Numbered from the stretch's first letter, positions 26,340 through 35,274 are shown. The stretch is 48,239 nucleotides of DNA from Streptomyces cupreus (GCF_014257025.1 NZ_JACMSF010000061.1:1-48239), one strand, 5' to 3'. Numbers and translations are program-made. The notes: generated by a model not told the origin, from the sequence alone.

Positions 26340-27312
26340 CGCAGCTTCGCCCTCTCCTTGAGCGGCTCCCACCAGGAGCGGTGTGCGCGGTACCAGGCGA
26401 CCGTGGCGGCCAGGCCGTCGGTGAAGGACACCCGCGGGGCGTAGCCGAGGTGTTCACGGATCTTGCTGTCGTCCAGCGAGTAGCGCAGGTCGTCGCCCTT
26501 GCGGTCGGCCACGTACTCGACCCGGTCCCCAGCCCGCGCCGACCGCGTCCAGCAGCAGACCGGTGAGCTTGTGGTTGGTCGACTCGGTCCCGCCGCCGAT
26601 GTGGTAGATCTCCCCGGCCCCGCCGCCGTGCAGCACCAGGTCGATGCCCCGGCAGTGGTCGCAGACATGCAGCCAGTCGCGGATGTTGCTGCCGTCTCCG
26701 TACAGGGGGACCGTCCTGCCGTCGATCAGGTGGGTGATGAACAGCGGGATGACCTTCTCCGGGAACTGGTACGGACCGTAGTTGTTGGAGCACCGGGTGA
26801 CCACTACGTCCAGGCCGTGGGTGCGGTGGTAGGCGAGCGCCAGCAGGTCGGAGCCGGCCTTCGACGCGGAATACGGGGAGTTGGGCGCCGTCGGCCACTC
26901 CTCGGTCCACGAGCCCTCGCTGATCGAGCCGTACACCTCGTCGGTGGAGACGTGGACGAAGCGGCCGACGCCGTGTCGGCGGGCCGCGTCCAGGAGCACC
27001 TGCGTGCCGAGCACATTGGTGCGCACGAACGGCCCGGCACCGTGGATCGACCGGTCCACGTGCGACTCGGCGGCGAAATGGACCACCGCGTCCTGGCCCG
27101 CCATCACTTGGTCGACCGCGTCCGGGTCGCAGATTGTCGCCCCGGACGAAGCGGTAGCCGGGATGATCCGCCACGGGTGCCAGATTGGCCTCGACCCCGG
27201 AGTAGGTGAGTTTGTCGAGGACGGTGATCCGTTCCGTCGGATCGGAGGTCAGCCGCCGACGGACGAATTCCGAACCGATGAATCCGGCGCCGCCGGTCAC
27301 GAGGATGCGCAT
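26336..27312 (-). pseudogene. rmlB: dTDP-glucose 4,6-dehydratase, two single-base frameshifts
   Basis: The start MRILVTGGAGFIGSEFVRR (GAGAG ribosome site) gives the NAD-binding end. After RFVRGD an extra A near 27140 (CAAT for CAT) throws the frame; the next frame resumes with VMAGQDAVVHFAAESHVDRS, STDEVYGSI and SPYSASKAGSDLLALAY, the catalytic YxxxK, then RCSNNYGPYQFPEKVIPLFI. An extra G in a GGGG run near 26530 shifts it again; the end reads RVEYVADRKGDDLRYSLDD and AWYRAHRSWWEPLKERAKLR. RmlB converts dTDP-glucose to the 4-keto-6-deoxy sugar. Both changes are +1 in short runs, compatible with sequencing errors or with true inactivation. Confidence 0.87.
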
Positions 27313-27393
27313 GGCTCTCCGATGCTCTTGCTGCCCGGCGTCCACCGCCGGGACGATCTGTTCGTCCGCCGAGCGGAATGCGGACGATGCCCG

Positions 27394-27409
27394 CGAGGCG
27401 GGAGCCTCG
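27394..27409 (-). terminator. Possible short terminator after the collagen-like gene
   Basis: CGAGGC and GCCTCG pair across a four-base GGGA loop, 66 bases past the collagen-like stop on the minus strand. The six-base stem is short, so the call is weak. Confidence 0.3.
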
Positions 27410-27474
27410 GGGCACCGTCACTGATTCCGGGAGAGGGGACGGTCCGTACCGCACCGCCGCTCACCGGGGAGGTG

Positions 27475-28110
27475 TCACACGTCGTGGCAGATCGCGAACG
27501 CGGTGGCCTGGACGCCGGAGACCTGCCACCCGACGGGCACGCTGCCCTGGGTACCGGGGACGGGCGCGTTCTGGAAGATGCCGCCAGCGACTCCCGTGAA
27601 GCCGCCGCCGGTGGCGACGTCATTACCGAGGCACAGGGCAGTCGACTGCGTGCCCTGGGCGCCGACAACGGTGTAGACGTCGAGTGCCGCCTCACCCTGG
27701 GCACCCTGGGGGCCCTGGGGGCCCTGGGCACCCGGGTCACCCTGTGTGCCCTGGGCACCCGGGTCACCCTGCGCGCCCTGGGCACCCGGGTCACCCTGCG
27801 CGCCCTGGGCACCCGGGTCACCCTGCGCGCCCTGGGGGCCCGGGTCACCCTGCGCACCCTGCGGACCCAGGAAGCCCTGCGGGCCCCGGGGGCCCTCCTC
27901 ACCACGTTCCCCCTTGTCCTTGTCCTTGTCGCCCGCGCTCTTGGCGACGCTCGGGCCGGGCAGCCCCACACTGCTGTCGGCGCCGGAGCGGTGGATCGCG
28001 TCGGCGACGGCCACGCCGCACGAGCCGACATTGAGCGCGACGGCGAGCGCACCCGCCGAAACCATCGTGGCGGACTTCACACGTGAAGTCCGAATCGTTT
28101 TACGGCTCAC
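27475..28110 (-). CDS. Secreted collagen-like protein with Gly-X-Y repeats
   Basis: The 211-residue protein has a signal sequence (residues 1 to about 37; SAGALAVALNVGSCGVAVADA), a short charged linker (SAGDKDKDKGERGEEG), about 20 Gly-X-Y triplets built mainly of GAQGDP units, and a non-collagen C-terminal domain of about 70 residues (YTVVGAQGTQSTALCLGNDV, VPVGWQVSGVQATAFAICHD). A cysteine pair in that domain could form a disulphide. Such triplets form collagen-like triple helices in bacterial surface proteins. The GTG at 28110 is chosen as start because GAAAGG stands eight bases before it; the open frame begins at 28146. It lies between rmlB and rmlC but with its own spacing, as an insertion in the sugar operon. 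Confidence 0.85.
   Translation of the reverse strand: MSRKTIRTSRVKSATMVSAGALAVALNVGSCGVAVADAIHRSGADSSVGLPGPSVAKSAGDKDKDKGERGEEGPRGPQGFLGPQGAQGDPGPQGAQGDPGAQGAQGDPGAQGAQGDPGAQGTQGDPGAQGPQGPQGAQGEAALDVYTVVGAQGTQSTALCLGNDVATGGGFTGVAGGIFQNAPVPGTQGSVPVGWQVSGVQATAFAICHDV
27721..27855 (-). repeat. Five tandem 27-bp repeats encoding Gly-X-Y units
   Basis: Five 27-base units start at 27721, 27748, 27775, 27802 and 27829. Three are identical and the outer two differ by two or three bases. Each encodes nine residues, three Gly-X-Y triplets. Near-identical units in frame make copy-number change by slippage likely. Confidence 0.9.
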
Positions 28111-28326
28111 TGAGAACCTTTCGTCGCGAAACTTAGGAGTGACCACACCGCAAGGTGCTCGGGAAAGCCTTCACGGTCCACGGCCACGGACAGCGCCATT
28201 CTTCAACTCATCGCGATTTATTGGTTACTGATCGGACCGTGTCACAGAGAGATCACCCGGGCGGACGCAATGCGCCCCGTTCAAGATGAACGTCGACCGG
28301 AAATATGAGAGGCAACGGCGGGAAGG

Positions 28327-28926
28327 TCAGAAGCTGCTCACGAGCCTTCTGCGATAGGCGCTGCAGCCCTCATAGGAAGGCAGCAGGCCTTGCAGCTCCG
28401 TCTCCTCCAACGTGGGTGCCGCGGCGTCCTTCTCGGAAAGGAGCGGTGCGAGGTCCTCGGGCCAGGCGATGGCCAGCGCCGGGTCGAGCGGGTTGATCCC
28501 GTGCTCACGCTGCGGCGCGTATTCCTGTGAGCACAAGTAGACGACGGTGGAGTCGTCCTCCAGTGCCATGAAGGCGTGGCCCAGCCCTTCCGAGAGGTAG
28601 ACGCAGCCGTGTGCCGTGTCGTCGAGCCGCACCGCTTCCCATTTCCCGAAACTCGGTGAGCCGGTGCGGATGTCGACCACCACATCGAGGACGGCGCCGC
28701 TGACGCATGTGACGCACTTGGCCTGGCCCGGCGGGACGGACGCGAAATGAATTCCCCGAAGAGTTCCACGAACGGAGCGAGAGCAGTTCGCCTGCTCGAG
28801 CCGGAAGCCCTGGCCAACGGAATTCCGGAACCTTTCACCTCTGAACCACTCATGGAATCGGCCCCGGCTGTCCTCGAACACCTTGGGCGTGTCCACCCAG
28901 GCCCCGTCAATGCCAAGTGGTCTCAC
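28327..28926 (-). CDS. rmlC: dTDP-4-dehydrorhamnose 3,5-epimerase
   Basis: The 199-residue protein has the RmlC cupin signature: VFEDSRGRFHEWF, QANCSRSVRGTLRGIHFA, the catalytic-histidine motif, PPGQAKCVTCVSGAVLDVVV, DIRTGSPSFGKWEAV, and a YLSEGLGHAFMALEDDSTVV segment. It inverts C3 and C5 of the 4-keto sugar in dTDP-L-rhamnose synthesis. A GTG at 28926 with GGAAGGAAA upstream is the start. It lies 35 bases downstream of rmlA and is intact, unlike rmlB and rmlD. It is slightly longer than usual at the C-terminus (SYEGCSAYRRRLVSSF). Confidence 0.92.
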   Translation of the reverse strand: MRPLGIDGAWVDTPKVFEDSRGRFHEWFRGERFRNSVGQGFRLEQANCSRSVRGTLRGIHFASVPPGQAKCVTCVSGAVLDVVVDIRTGSPSFGKWEAVRLDDTAHGCVYLSEGLGHAFMALEDDSTVVYLCSQEYAPQREHGINPLDPALAIAWPEDLAPLLSEKDAAAPTLEETELQGLLPSYEGCSAYRRRLVSSF

Positions 28927-28961
28927 CTGACTGTTTCCTTCCAGCACGCAGTTCTGTTCGA

Positions 28962-29924
28962 CTACTGAATTCCCGCGCCGGATGCCCCGACGCCCGTCCC
29001 GGTTCGCAGCAGTTCTTCGCGGCGCGATCCGCTGCCCCTTTGGGGCGTGACGACGTATCGGGAGTCGTCCAGGAGCCCCAGCAGATAATGGCCGTATCCG
29101 CTCTTGAGCAGCGGCTGGGCCAGTTCCCGGAGCCGGTCGTCGTCGATGAGGCCGGTCCGCCAGACCGCCTCCTCGACGCAACCGACCTTGAAGCCCTGGC
29201 GCTCTTCGATGACCCGGACGAATTCCGAGGCCTGAACCATGGACGTGAACGTCCCGGTGTCCAGCCACGCGGTGCCTCGGTCAAGCCGGGTGACATGCAG
29301 CGCCCCGGCTTCCAGATAGGCGCGGTTGACGTCGGTGATCTCCAACTCGCCCCTGGGACTGGGGCGCAGGGCACGGGCGATGTCCACGACGTGGTCGTCG
29401 TAGAAATACAATCCGGGCACGGCGTACCGGGACTTGGGCCGAGCCGGTTTCTCCTCGATGGACAGCGCCCGGCCCAGCTCGTCGAACTCCACCACACCGT
29501 AGGCCGAGGGGTTGGCGACCTGGTAGGCGAGCAACCTGGCGCCCTTCTGACCGTGATGGCGGGCCAGCCGGGTGCCGAGGCCGCTCCCGTGGAAGATGTT
29601 GTCGCCCAGAATCAGCGCGACCGACTCGCCGTCAATGAAGTCGGCCCCCAGAACGAAAGCATGAGCAATGCCCTCCGGGCGCTGCTGTGCCATGTATTCC
29701 AGCCGCAGGCCCAGTTGACTGCCATCGCCGAGCAACCGGCGGAACTGGGGCTGGTCCTCGGGAGTGGTGATGACCAGAATCTCCCGGACGCCCGCCATCA
29801 CGAGTGTGGAAAGCGGATAATAGATCATGGGCTTGTCGAAGACCGGCAGCAGTTGCTTCGACACCGATCGGGTCAACGGCCACAGTCGTGAGCCGGTGCC
29901 TCCGGCCAACAGGATTCCACGCAT
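28962..29924 (-). CDS. rmlA: Glucose-1-phosphate thymidylyltransferase
   Basis: The 320-residue protein starts MRGILLAGGTGSRLWPLTR, the nucleotidyltransferase signature, and contains SKQLLPVFDKPMIYYPLS, EYMAQQRPEGIAHAFVLG, LILGDNIFHGSGL and YGVVEFDELGRALSIEEKP, all typical of RmlA. It joins dTTP and glucose-1-phosphate, the first step to dTDP-L-rhamnose. Its length is slightly above the usual about 290; the extra residues form a Gly/Arg-rich tail after YGHYLLGLLDDSRYV. The ATG at 29924 has a modest ribosome site. The gene heads the minus-strand order rmlA, rmlC, collagen-like, rmlB, rmlD. Confidence 0.94.
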   Translation of the reverse strand: MRGILLAGGTGSRLWPLTRSVSKQLLPVFDKPMIYYPLSTLVMAGVREILVITTPEDQPQFRRLLGDGSQLGLRLEYMAQQRPEGIAHAFVLGADFIDGESVALILGDNIFHGSGLGTRLARHHGQKGARLLAYQVANPSAYGVVEFDELGRALSIEEKPARPKSRYAVPGLYFYDDHVVDIARALRPSPRGELEITDVNRAYLEAGALHVTRLDRGTAWLDTGTFTSMVQASEFVRVIEERQGFKVGCVEEAVWRTGLIDDDRLRELAQPLLKSGYGHYLLGLLDDSRYVVTPQRGSGSRREELLRTGTGVGASGAGIQ

Positions 29925-30167
29925 GGCAGCACCATAGGTGAATTACCCATCGACACGGCTATTTCACACGACTCGCGATGTATCTAAATTTATGCCCGGT
30001 ATGCAGGGTCTTCGAACTTGAGCGGTGTGTCGTCCCGAGTGGACTGACTGACTGTCACGTTGCGTGAGGACCACGGGTGGTGGAGGTTGCCCCGACAGCA
30101 GGATGCCCGTGGCCATGAGTGATCATTTCTGTTCTCGACGCAGAACGATCACCCAGAAACCACGGGC

Positions 30168-30980
30168 TTGGACAACGATACGACGTTGCTGCTCGACCTG
30201 GACGGCCTGGCCGTCGCGCGGGTGGAGCGGCTGGAGGACGGCACCCGCCGGGTGCACCTGATCACCGCCGATGAGCAGGCACGGGCCTGCCCCGAATGCG
30301 GGGTGTTCGCCACCCGGGTGAAGGGTTCCGCGACGACCCGGCCCCGCGATCTGCCGTACGGCGAGAGCGGGCTGGAGTTCCGCTGGCACAAACGCCGCTG
30401 GTGGTGCCGGGAGCCCGGCTGCCCGCGCCGCTCCTTCACCGAGCAGATCCCGCAGCTACCGGCCGGCGCACGGATCACCATGCGGCTGCGCGGTGCCGCC
30501 GGGCAGCGGATACGCGACGCCGCCTCCACCGTCATCCAGGCCGCCCGTGACCTGCACCTGTCCTGGCCCACCGTGATGGACGCCTTCCGCACCGCCGCAC
30601 ACGAGGTCACCCAGGCGCCGCTGGCCGAGGTGAAGGTGCTGGGCATCGACGAGACCCGGCGCGGACGGCCGCGCTGGGAACAGGACCCCGCCACGGGCAA
30701 GTGGATGCTGACGCGCGATCGGTGGCACACGGGGTTCGTCGACGCGCTCGGCGCCGGCGGCCTGCTCGGCCAGGTCGAGGGCCGCACCGTCGCCGATGTG
30801 CTCGCCTGGCTCGCCACTACCCCGCTGGCCTGGAGAAAGAGCATCGAGTACGTGGCCATCGATATGTCGGCCACCTACCGCGCCGCCGTCCGCACCGGTC
30901 TCCCGCACGCCACCGTCGTGGTCGACCACTTCCAGGTCGTCCAGCTCGCCAACAAGATGCTGTCCACAGCAGGCGGGCCC
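30168..30980 (+). pseudogene. ISL3-family transposase, 3' end replaced by a second ISL3 element
   Basis: From a TTG at 30168 about 270 codons encode the N-terminal and first catalytic parts of an ISL3 transposase: the zinc ribbon (ACPECG, WCREPGCPRRSF), a helix-turn-helix, VKVLGIDETRRGRPRW with the first aspartate, and VAIDMSATYRAAV with VVVDHFQVVQLANKM for the second. The frame then enters the terminal repeat of the element at 30981 and loses homology. The C-terminal domain with the catalytic glutamate is absent in the window. Confidence 0.85.
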
Positions 30981-32714
30981 TGGCAAGATTTCCGTGAAGC
31001 TGGGGTGTGCCACCGTGCGCCGGTGACGCTCCGTCACGGGTAGCGTCGTCGGAGCAGGGCCGTGAGGATGACGCGGTGGCGGAGGAGCGGGACCCCCGCG
31101 CGTCCTGCCATGATCCGTTTCTGGAGCTTCAGATCGGTGATGCGGCCTTCATTGACGCCGGAGTTGAACGGGGTGGTGATGCCCTGCACGACTGCGGGCT
31201 GGTCCTCGCGGATGGCTTTGGCCAGGCTGGCCAGGGCTGGGAGGCGAGCGGCGGTGAGTTGCTCGAGCCAGTCCGCAAGCGGGGCGGCGTCGCGGGCGTC
31301 GAGCATGGCGGCGAACTGCCGCACCAGATCGTGGGTGCGGTCCAGTTCCGGGCAGTGCTCGAGCAGCCGCCTGACTGCCTCGGAGGCATGCAGGCCACGT
31401 CGGGATGGCGCGGTGGTGATCCAGCGGGCGACCTGCCGTGGCGAGGGCGGTCGCTCTCGCGGCGTGTCGATCGGCAGGCCGCGGCGCAGCGGCGCGATGG
31501 CCATCTTGACCCGTTGGTAGTGACCGCGGTAGCCCTTGGCGACGATCTCCTGGTGCAGAACTGTCGCGGTGTGTTCGCCCTCCTCCCACCTCTGTCGCAG
31601 GTACTCCAGGTATGGATCGAGGCTGGTGGGCTGGCGGGGTCGGGTGCGGCGTACGCATTCCTGCCAGGTGGCTGCTCGGGCGTACTTGGCCACGGTGCGC
31701 CGGTTCAGGCCCAGCTCGCGGGCTGCGGCGCTGAGCGAGCGACCGGTATCGGTCACCGCGTGCACCGCCTCGAACAGCTGCTTCGCGTGGCGGCGGGCTG
31801 GGGTGTCGGCCTGGTCGGACGGTCCCGCTGGGTTTGCTGGTGGCGGTGCCGGTTCGGGGTCGGGTACTGCGGCGGGTAGGCGGCCGCGGTGGGCGGCGGC
31901 GATATCCCCGACTCGCTTCGACAGCCCCTGCCACAGGTGGAAGCGGTCGCTGACCTGTACCGCGTCCGGGGCGCCGTCGGTGATGCCTTGACGGTAGACC
32001 AGCGAGCCGTCCCGGCAGACCACCTCAACACCTGGATGCGTCCGCAGCCAGCCGGCCAATTGCTCGGCGTCGCGCCCGGCCCACAGCTCGATCGGCAACC
32101 GGGTATCGGCATCCACCAGCGGGGTTCCGTAGACGTCCGCATACAGCGCGAAGTCGTCCACGCCCGGCACCCGCGGAGCCGCTGCCGACGGAAGCGGCAA
32201 GCGCATCAAGTGGAACAGCACGCTTGTCCGCGACAGCGGCACCTTCAGGATCTGCAGGAGCCGGGCGCCGCCCCGGCCGGCGAGCAGCACCCCGGCCATC
32301 TCCACCAGGTGCTGCAGCAGCGGGCTGCGGCGCTGGTAGCGCACTGTGAGCCCCTCGACCTGCTCGGCGAACGTCCGCCGACCGCAGCTCGGGCTGTCAC
32401 AGAACAACCGCCGCACCGACAGCCCGATCAGCACCGGGCGCCCACCGACAGCGACATCGGCCAACGTGCGGATATAGCGACTGTGCGCCCGCGCAGAACC
32501 GCGACCGCAGCCGGGACACGCCACCATCAACTCTCGAGTACGGGCCGCCACATGCACTGTGTCGGCCTCCGCCCATACCTGTTCCACCCGCACCGCATCG
32601 AGGTGCGGAGACATGATCCGTGCGAGATCGTCACACTCGCTGACAGTGCCGCTACCCGTGACGGAGCGTCACCGGCGCACGGTGGCACACCCCAGCTTCA
32701 CGGAAATCTTGCCA
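30981..32714 (-). mobile_element. Complete ISL3-family element with long perfect terminal inverted repeats
   Basis: The left end 30981-31044 and right end 32651-32714 are exact reverse complements over 64 bases, beginning TGGCAAGATTTCCGTGAAGC. The flanks also share GGCC before this. The 1.7-kb element holds one transposase gene on the minus strand, whose stop lies inside the left repeat. The sequences on each side come from different genes, so the host gene cannot be rebuilt by removing the element. Confidence 0.9.
31034..32614 (-). CDS. ISL3-family transposase
   Basis: The 526-residue protein has an N-terminal zinc ribbon (VACPGCGRGSARAHS and FCDSPSCGRRTF), a linker (RGGARLLQILKVPLSRTSVL) and the DDE_Tnp_ISL3 core: PGVDDFALYADVYGTPLVDA, VEVVCRDGSLVYRQGI with the second aspartate, and FNSGVNEGRITDLKLQKRIM with the glutamate. 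It also has an internal helix-turn-helix insertion (SAAARELGLNRRTVAKYARA). The frame is intact and the ends are perfect, so the element may be active. Confidence 0.9.
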   Translation of the reverse strand: MSPHLDAVRVEQVWAEADTVHVAARTRELMVACPGCGRGSARAHSRYIRTLADVAVGGRPVLIGLSVRRLFCDSPSCGRRTFAEQVEGLTVRYQRRSPLLQHLVEMAGVLLAGRGGARLLQILKVPLSRTSVLFHLMRLPLPSAAAPRVPGVDDFALYADVYGTPLVDADTRLPIELWAGRDAEQLAGWLRTHPGVEVVCRDGSLVYRQGITDGAPDAVQVSDRFHLWQGLSKRVGDIAAAHRGRLPAAVPDPEPAPPPANPAGPSDQADTPARRHAKQLFEAVHAVTDTGRSLSAAARELGLNRRTVAKYARAATWQECVRRTRPRQPTSLDPYLEYLRQRWEEGEHTATVLHQEIVAKGYRGHYQRVKMAIAPLRRGLPIDTPRERPPSPRQVARWITTAPSRRGLHASEAVRRLLEHCPELDRTHDLVRQFAAMLDARDAAPLADWLEQLTAARLPALASLAKAIREDQPAVVQGITTPFNSGVNEGRITDLKLQKRIMAGRAGVPLLRHRVILTALLRRRYP

Positions 32715-33567
32715 GGGCCACGTTCACGTGTACGCCGACAACCACCTCGCCGAGCCGGAGAACCGCCTGGTCGTGCGCCAGTTGGAGAAGGAATGGGAGG
32801 ACGCACTCGCCGCTCAGCAGCGGCTTGGCGAGGACTACGACCGCTTCGCCCGCAGCAGCCCGCACTTCCTCACGCCCGCCGAGCGGCAGACCATCACGGC
32901 TCTGGCCGGCGACATCGAGGGTTTATGGCGTGCGGACAGCACCACGACAGCGGACCGCAAGGAGATCGTCCGCGCGGTCGTCGACAAGGTCGTCGTCACC
33001 GTGCTCGGCACCAGCGAGCGGGTGAACGTCACGATCGTCTGGGCCGGCGGGACCACCACCTCGGAACAGCTCGTCCGCCCGGTCCAGCGGCTGGAACAGC
33101 TCAGCTACTACCCGCAACTGACCGATCGGATCCGCGAACTCGCAGGCCAGGGCATCGGCGCCAGCGGGATCGCCGACCGCCTGGAAGCGGAGGGCTTCCG
33201 GCCCGCGAAGGGCGGCAAACGGATCTCCGCAGCCACCGTCCGCGACCTCATGCGCCGCCTCGCCTGCCCAGCAGGCCGCACCCACCGACACCGCCCCGCA
33301 CCACCGGGCGAGGAGCCCGGCCCGGACGAGTGGTGGCTCAAGCACCTGGCCGCCGAGCTGGACATGACCACCTCCACCCTCTACGCCTGGATCAACCGCG
33401 GCTGGATCACCACCCGCCGGGAGAGCTGCTGGCCCCACCGCCTCATCGCCCATGCCGACCAGCGAGAACTCACCGAACTCCGCGAACGCCGGACACGTCC
33501 GCCTGGCTGGTACAGCCGCCGCATCTGGACCGAGACCGCCGAAACAGCACAGCAACCGACTCCATGA
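32715..33567 (+). pseudogene. Large serine recombinase, C-terminal fragment
   Basis: The frame begins at the ISL3 boundary with no proper start and reads AEPENRLVVRQLEKEWEDAL, TITALAGDIEGLWRADSTTT, VRAVVDKVVVTVLGTSERVN and VTIVWAGGTTTSEQLVRPVQ. This is the region after the recombinase zinc-ribbon domain of large serine recombinases. Two helix-turn-helix-like parts follow (RIRELAGQGIGASGIADRLE, LKHLAAELDMTTSTLYAWIN). The catalytic resolvase domain is missing. It is likely the remnant of an integrative element's recombinase. Confidence 0.72.
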
Positions 33568-33569
33568 GT

Positions 33570-34295
33570 TCACTGTGCTTGACAGATCTCCACCACCCAC
33601 CTGCGGGCCAGTACGACGAATCCGCGTTGCCCGTCGCAGCGGCGCACGACCTCGATCCGGACTCCGTGACGGGCGAACGCCTCCGCCAGCGCCGGCCCCT
33701 GGTAGGCGCTGTCGACCCACACCAGCTTCAGCAGCCGGCCCGGCTGGTCCATGAATGTCTCCAGCAGTGCGGGGGCGGCCTTGGAGTCGTGCACATCGGC
33801 CGTGGTCACGGTCACTTCCAGGAGCAGGCCGTCGGTATCGGTCAGGATGTGGCGCTTGCGCCCGTCACGTGACTTGCCGCCGTCGTATCCGCGACTGTCC
33901 TCGCCGACGGTCTCGGAGGCGTCCACCGACTGGCTGTCGATGACTCCCGCGCTGGGCTCGGTGTTGCGGCCTGAGCGTTCCCTCGCCATGCGGCGCAGGC
34001 GTTCGTGCAGTTCCCGCACGTAGTCGCAGGCCCGCCAGCGGCGGAAGAAGTCGTAGACCGCCCGCCAGTACGGGAAATCGACCGGCATGGCCATCCACCT
34101 CACGCCGTTGTCGACCAGGTAGCGCACCGCGTCGAGCATTGTCCGGTGGCAGTACGCCTCCGGACGCCCGCCCCGCTTCAGGAGCCAGGCCGGCACCGGC
34201 ATCGCGACGCGGACCTCGGCCCACTCCGCATCCGTCATGTCACTCGGATAGCAGCCTGCCCGCTGTCCCGGAGCGATCGAACCGAACCGGTGCAC
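33570..34295 (-). pseudogene. IS5-family transposase, truncated after the catalytic glutamate
   Basis: The frame contains YPSDMTDAEWAEV, YLVDNGVRWMAMPVDFPYW, GVIDSQSVDASETVGEDSRG, RKRHILTDTDGLLLEV and KLVWVDSAYQGPAL, then ends RRWVVEICQAQ. The two catalytic aspartates and the glutamate are present, but the final about 30 residues (normally RTxGWLxRxRRLxRDYE) are replaced where the sequence joins the recombinase fragment two bases away. The real start may be the internal MTDAEW. Confidence 0.82.
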
Positions 34296-34480
34296 GTAGC
34301 AGTCACACCCAGGGGTGACCGCGGTGGACGCATGTACAGAGACTGCTCAACTGATCAGGCAACGGGCTTCCTTGGTCGTGCTGGTGTCGTAACCGCGTCA
34401 CTACCAGGGGGCCCGTTCTCTCATGCCCGCGACCGCACCCGAACCTCCGTCCAGATGATCACCCGCTGCCGCTCGAACAA
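34296..34480. other. Probable IS end sequence, no gene
   Basis: The stretch includes GAGACTGCTCAACTGATCAG and a plus-strand ATG at 34422 that opens a short frame (MPATAPEPPSR). That is reminiscent of an ISAs1-type 5' end, but the frame stops almost at once, so it is at most a small remnant joining the IS5 fragment to the YaaC-like gene. Confidence 0.3.
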
Positions 34481-35000
34481 GATCCGGTTTGCCACAACGC
34501 ACTGAGAGCTGCGGACGGGATGAGGACTGCAAGGGCCAGAGACTGACCTCCGAGATTGCAGACCACACGTCAGCGAGACGGGTTTCTTCAGGGAGAGATC
34601 GCGACCCAAGCATCGTTGCAACCTGCGTGAACGACTCGGCTCCCGCCTTGCCCTTGTCCTTGATGATCACGGAGCCCAGGTCGAGCTGATCCATTTGGGT
34701 GGCGGATGTTCCGTGGCCGTTCAAGCGGCACTTGTCCAGGGGGACTTGGGCGCACGCCGCGATGGCTCTGCCTGCCTGGCTCAGGCCGTAGAAGAGCACG
34801 AGAGGTCGGGAAGCCGGCCCAGCCGAGGCTGCCGAGGTGAACAGTTGCTCCGACTGCTCCAGCGCTGCACTGAACAACTTCTGGCGTGTGCCGCTGCTCG
34901 CGTAGCCCGGTGCCGCGCGGAGCTCCCGTAGCGCCCTCCACACTGCCGCCGTCGGGGGATAGGACTGGTCACGGTATGTCGGGTACGGCCTGCGAACCAT
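34480..35000 (-). pseudogene. YaaC-like protein, C-terminally truncated
   Basis: The ATG at 35000 opens a frame with AAVWRALRELRAAPGYASS, RQKLFSAALEQSEQLFTSAA, PLVLFYGLSQAGRAIAACA, GHGTSATQMDQLDLGSVIIK and AESFTQVATMLGS. This pattern resembles the N-terminal part of YaaC-type proteins, which normally run to about 300-400 residues. Here homology fades after about 170 residues where the IS-like sequence begins. Function is unknown; YaaC-like proteins are often neighbours of mobile elements and defence genes. Confidence 0.6.
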
Positions 35001-35070
35001 CGCCCCATCCTGCCAGCGCGGGGTGCCATGCCCGGGGCGTTTCCCTCACTAGGTGGGCTGTGACGTCACC

Positions 35071-35237
35071 GCGTATTCACCGCAGCCACCCGCAGAAACC
35101 CGGTGACAGCCGGACAGCGCCGGACTCTCCCCGCGATCACCGGGGGTGGGTCCGGCGCTCTTCTGCGTGGGGCTGCACGTCCTCTGACCAGCAAGAAAGC
35201 CCTCCCGAAGGAGGGCGGAGACTGGGCGCCCCCGGCA
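35071..35237 (+). repeat. Direct repeat, copy 2 (flank of tRNA-Arg attachment remnant)
   Basis: This is the partner of 21275-21440 in the same orientation. Unlike copy 1 it retains a good hairpin at 35200-35217 and continues into the tRNA-Arg 3' half. Confidence 0.8.
35200..35217. terminator. GC-rich tetraloop hairpin
   Basis: GCCCTCC pairs with GGAGGGC across a CGAA loop, preceded by AAGAAA. It lies within the repeat next to the tRNA remnant. In copy 1 of the repeat the same hairpin is disrupted. Confidence 0.55.
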
Positions 35238-35274
35238 GGACTCGAACCTGCGGCCAAGCGCTTAGAAGGCGCCT
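35226..35274 (-). other. Attachment-site remnant: 3' half of tRNA-Arg (anticodon TCT)
   Basis: Read on the minus strand, this is the anticodon arm (CGCCTTCTAAGCG), the variable loop, the T arm (GCAGGTTCGAGTCCTGC) and the acceptor 3' strand (GGGGGCGCC) of a tRNA whose anticodon would be TCT. The D arm and 5' acceptor strand that should follow toward higher coordinates are absent, so no tRNA is made here. Integrative elements that use a tRNA gene carry just this 3' part as their att core, which marks this as attL or attR of an element. Confidence 0.75.

Noticed and set aside
27721..27855. Regular 27-bp repeats as a CRISPR array
   Set aside because: The units are directly adjacent with no spacers and encode in-frame Gly-X-Y triplets of the collagen-like protein.
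35226..35274. A functional tRNA-Arg gene
   Set aside because: Only the anticodon arm, T arm and 3' acceptor strand are present; the D arm and 5' acceptor strand do not follow, so it is an att remnant.
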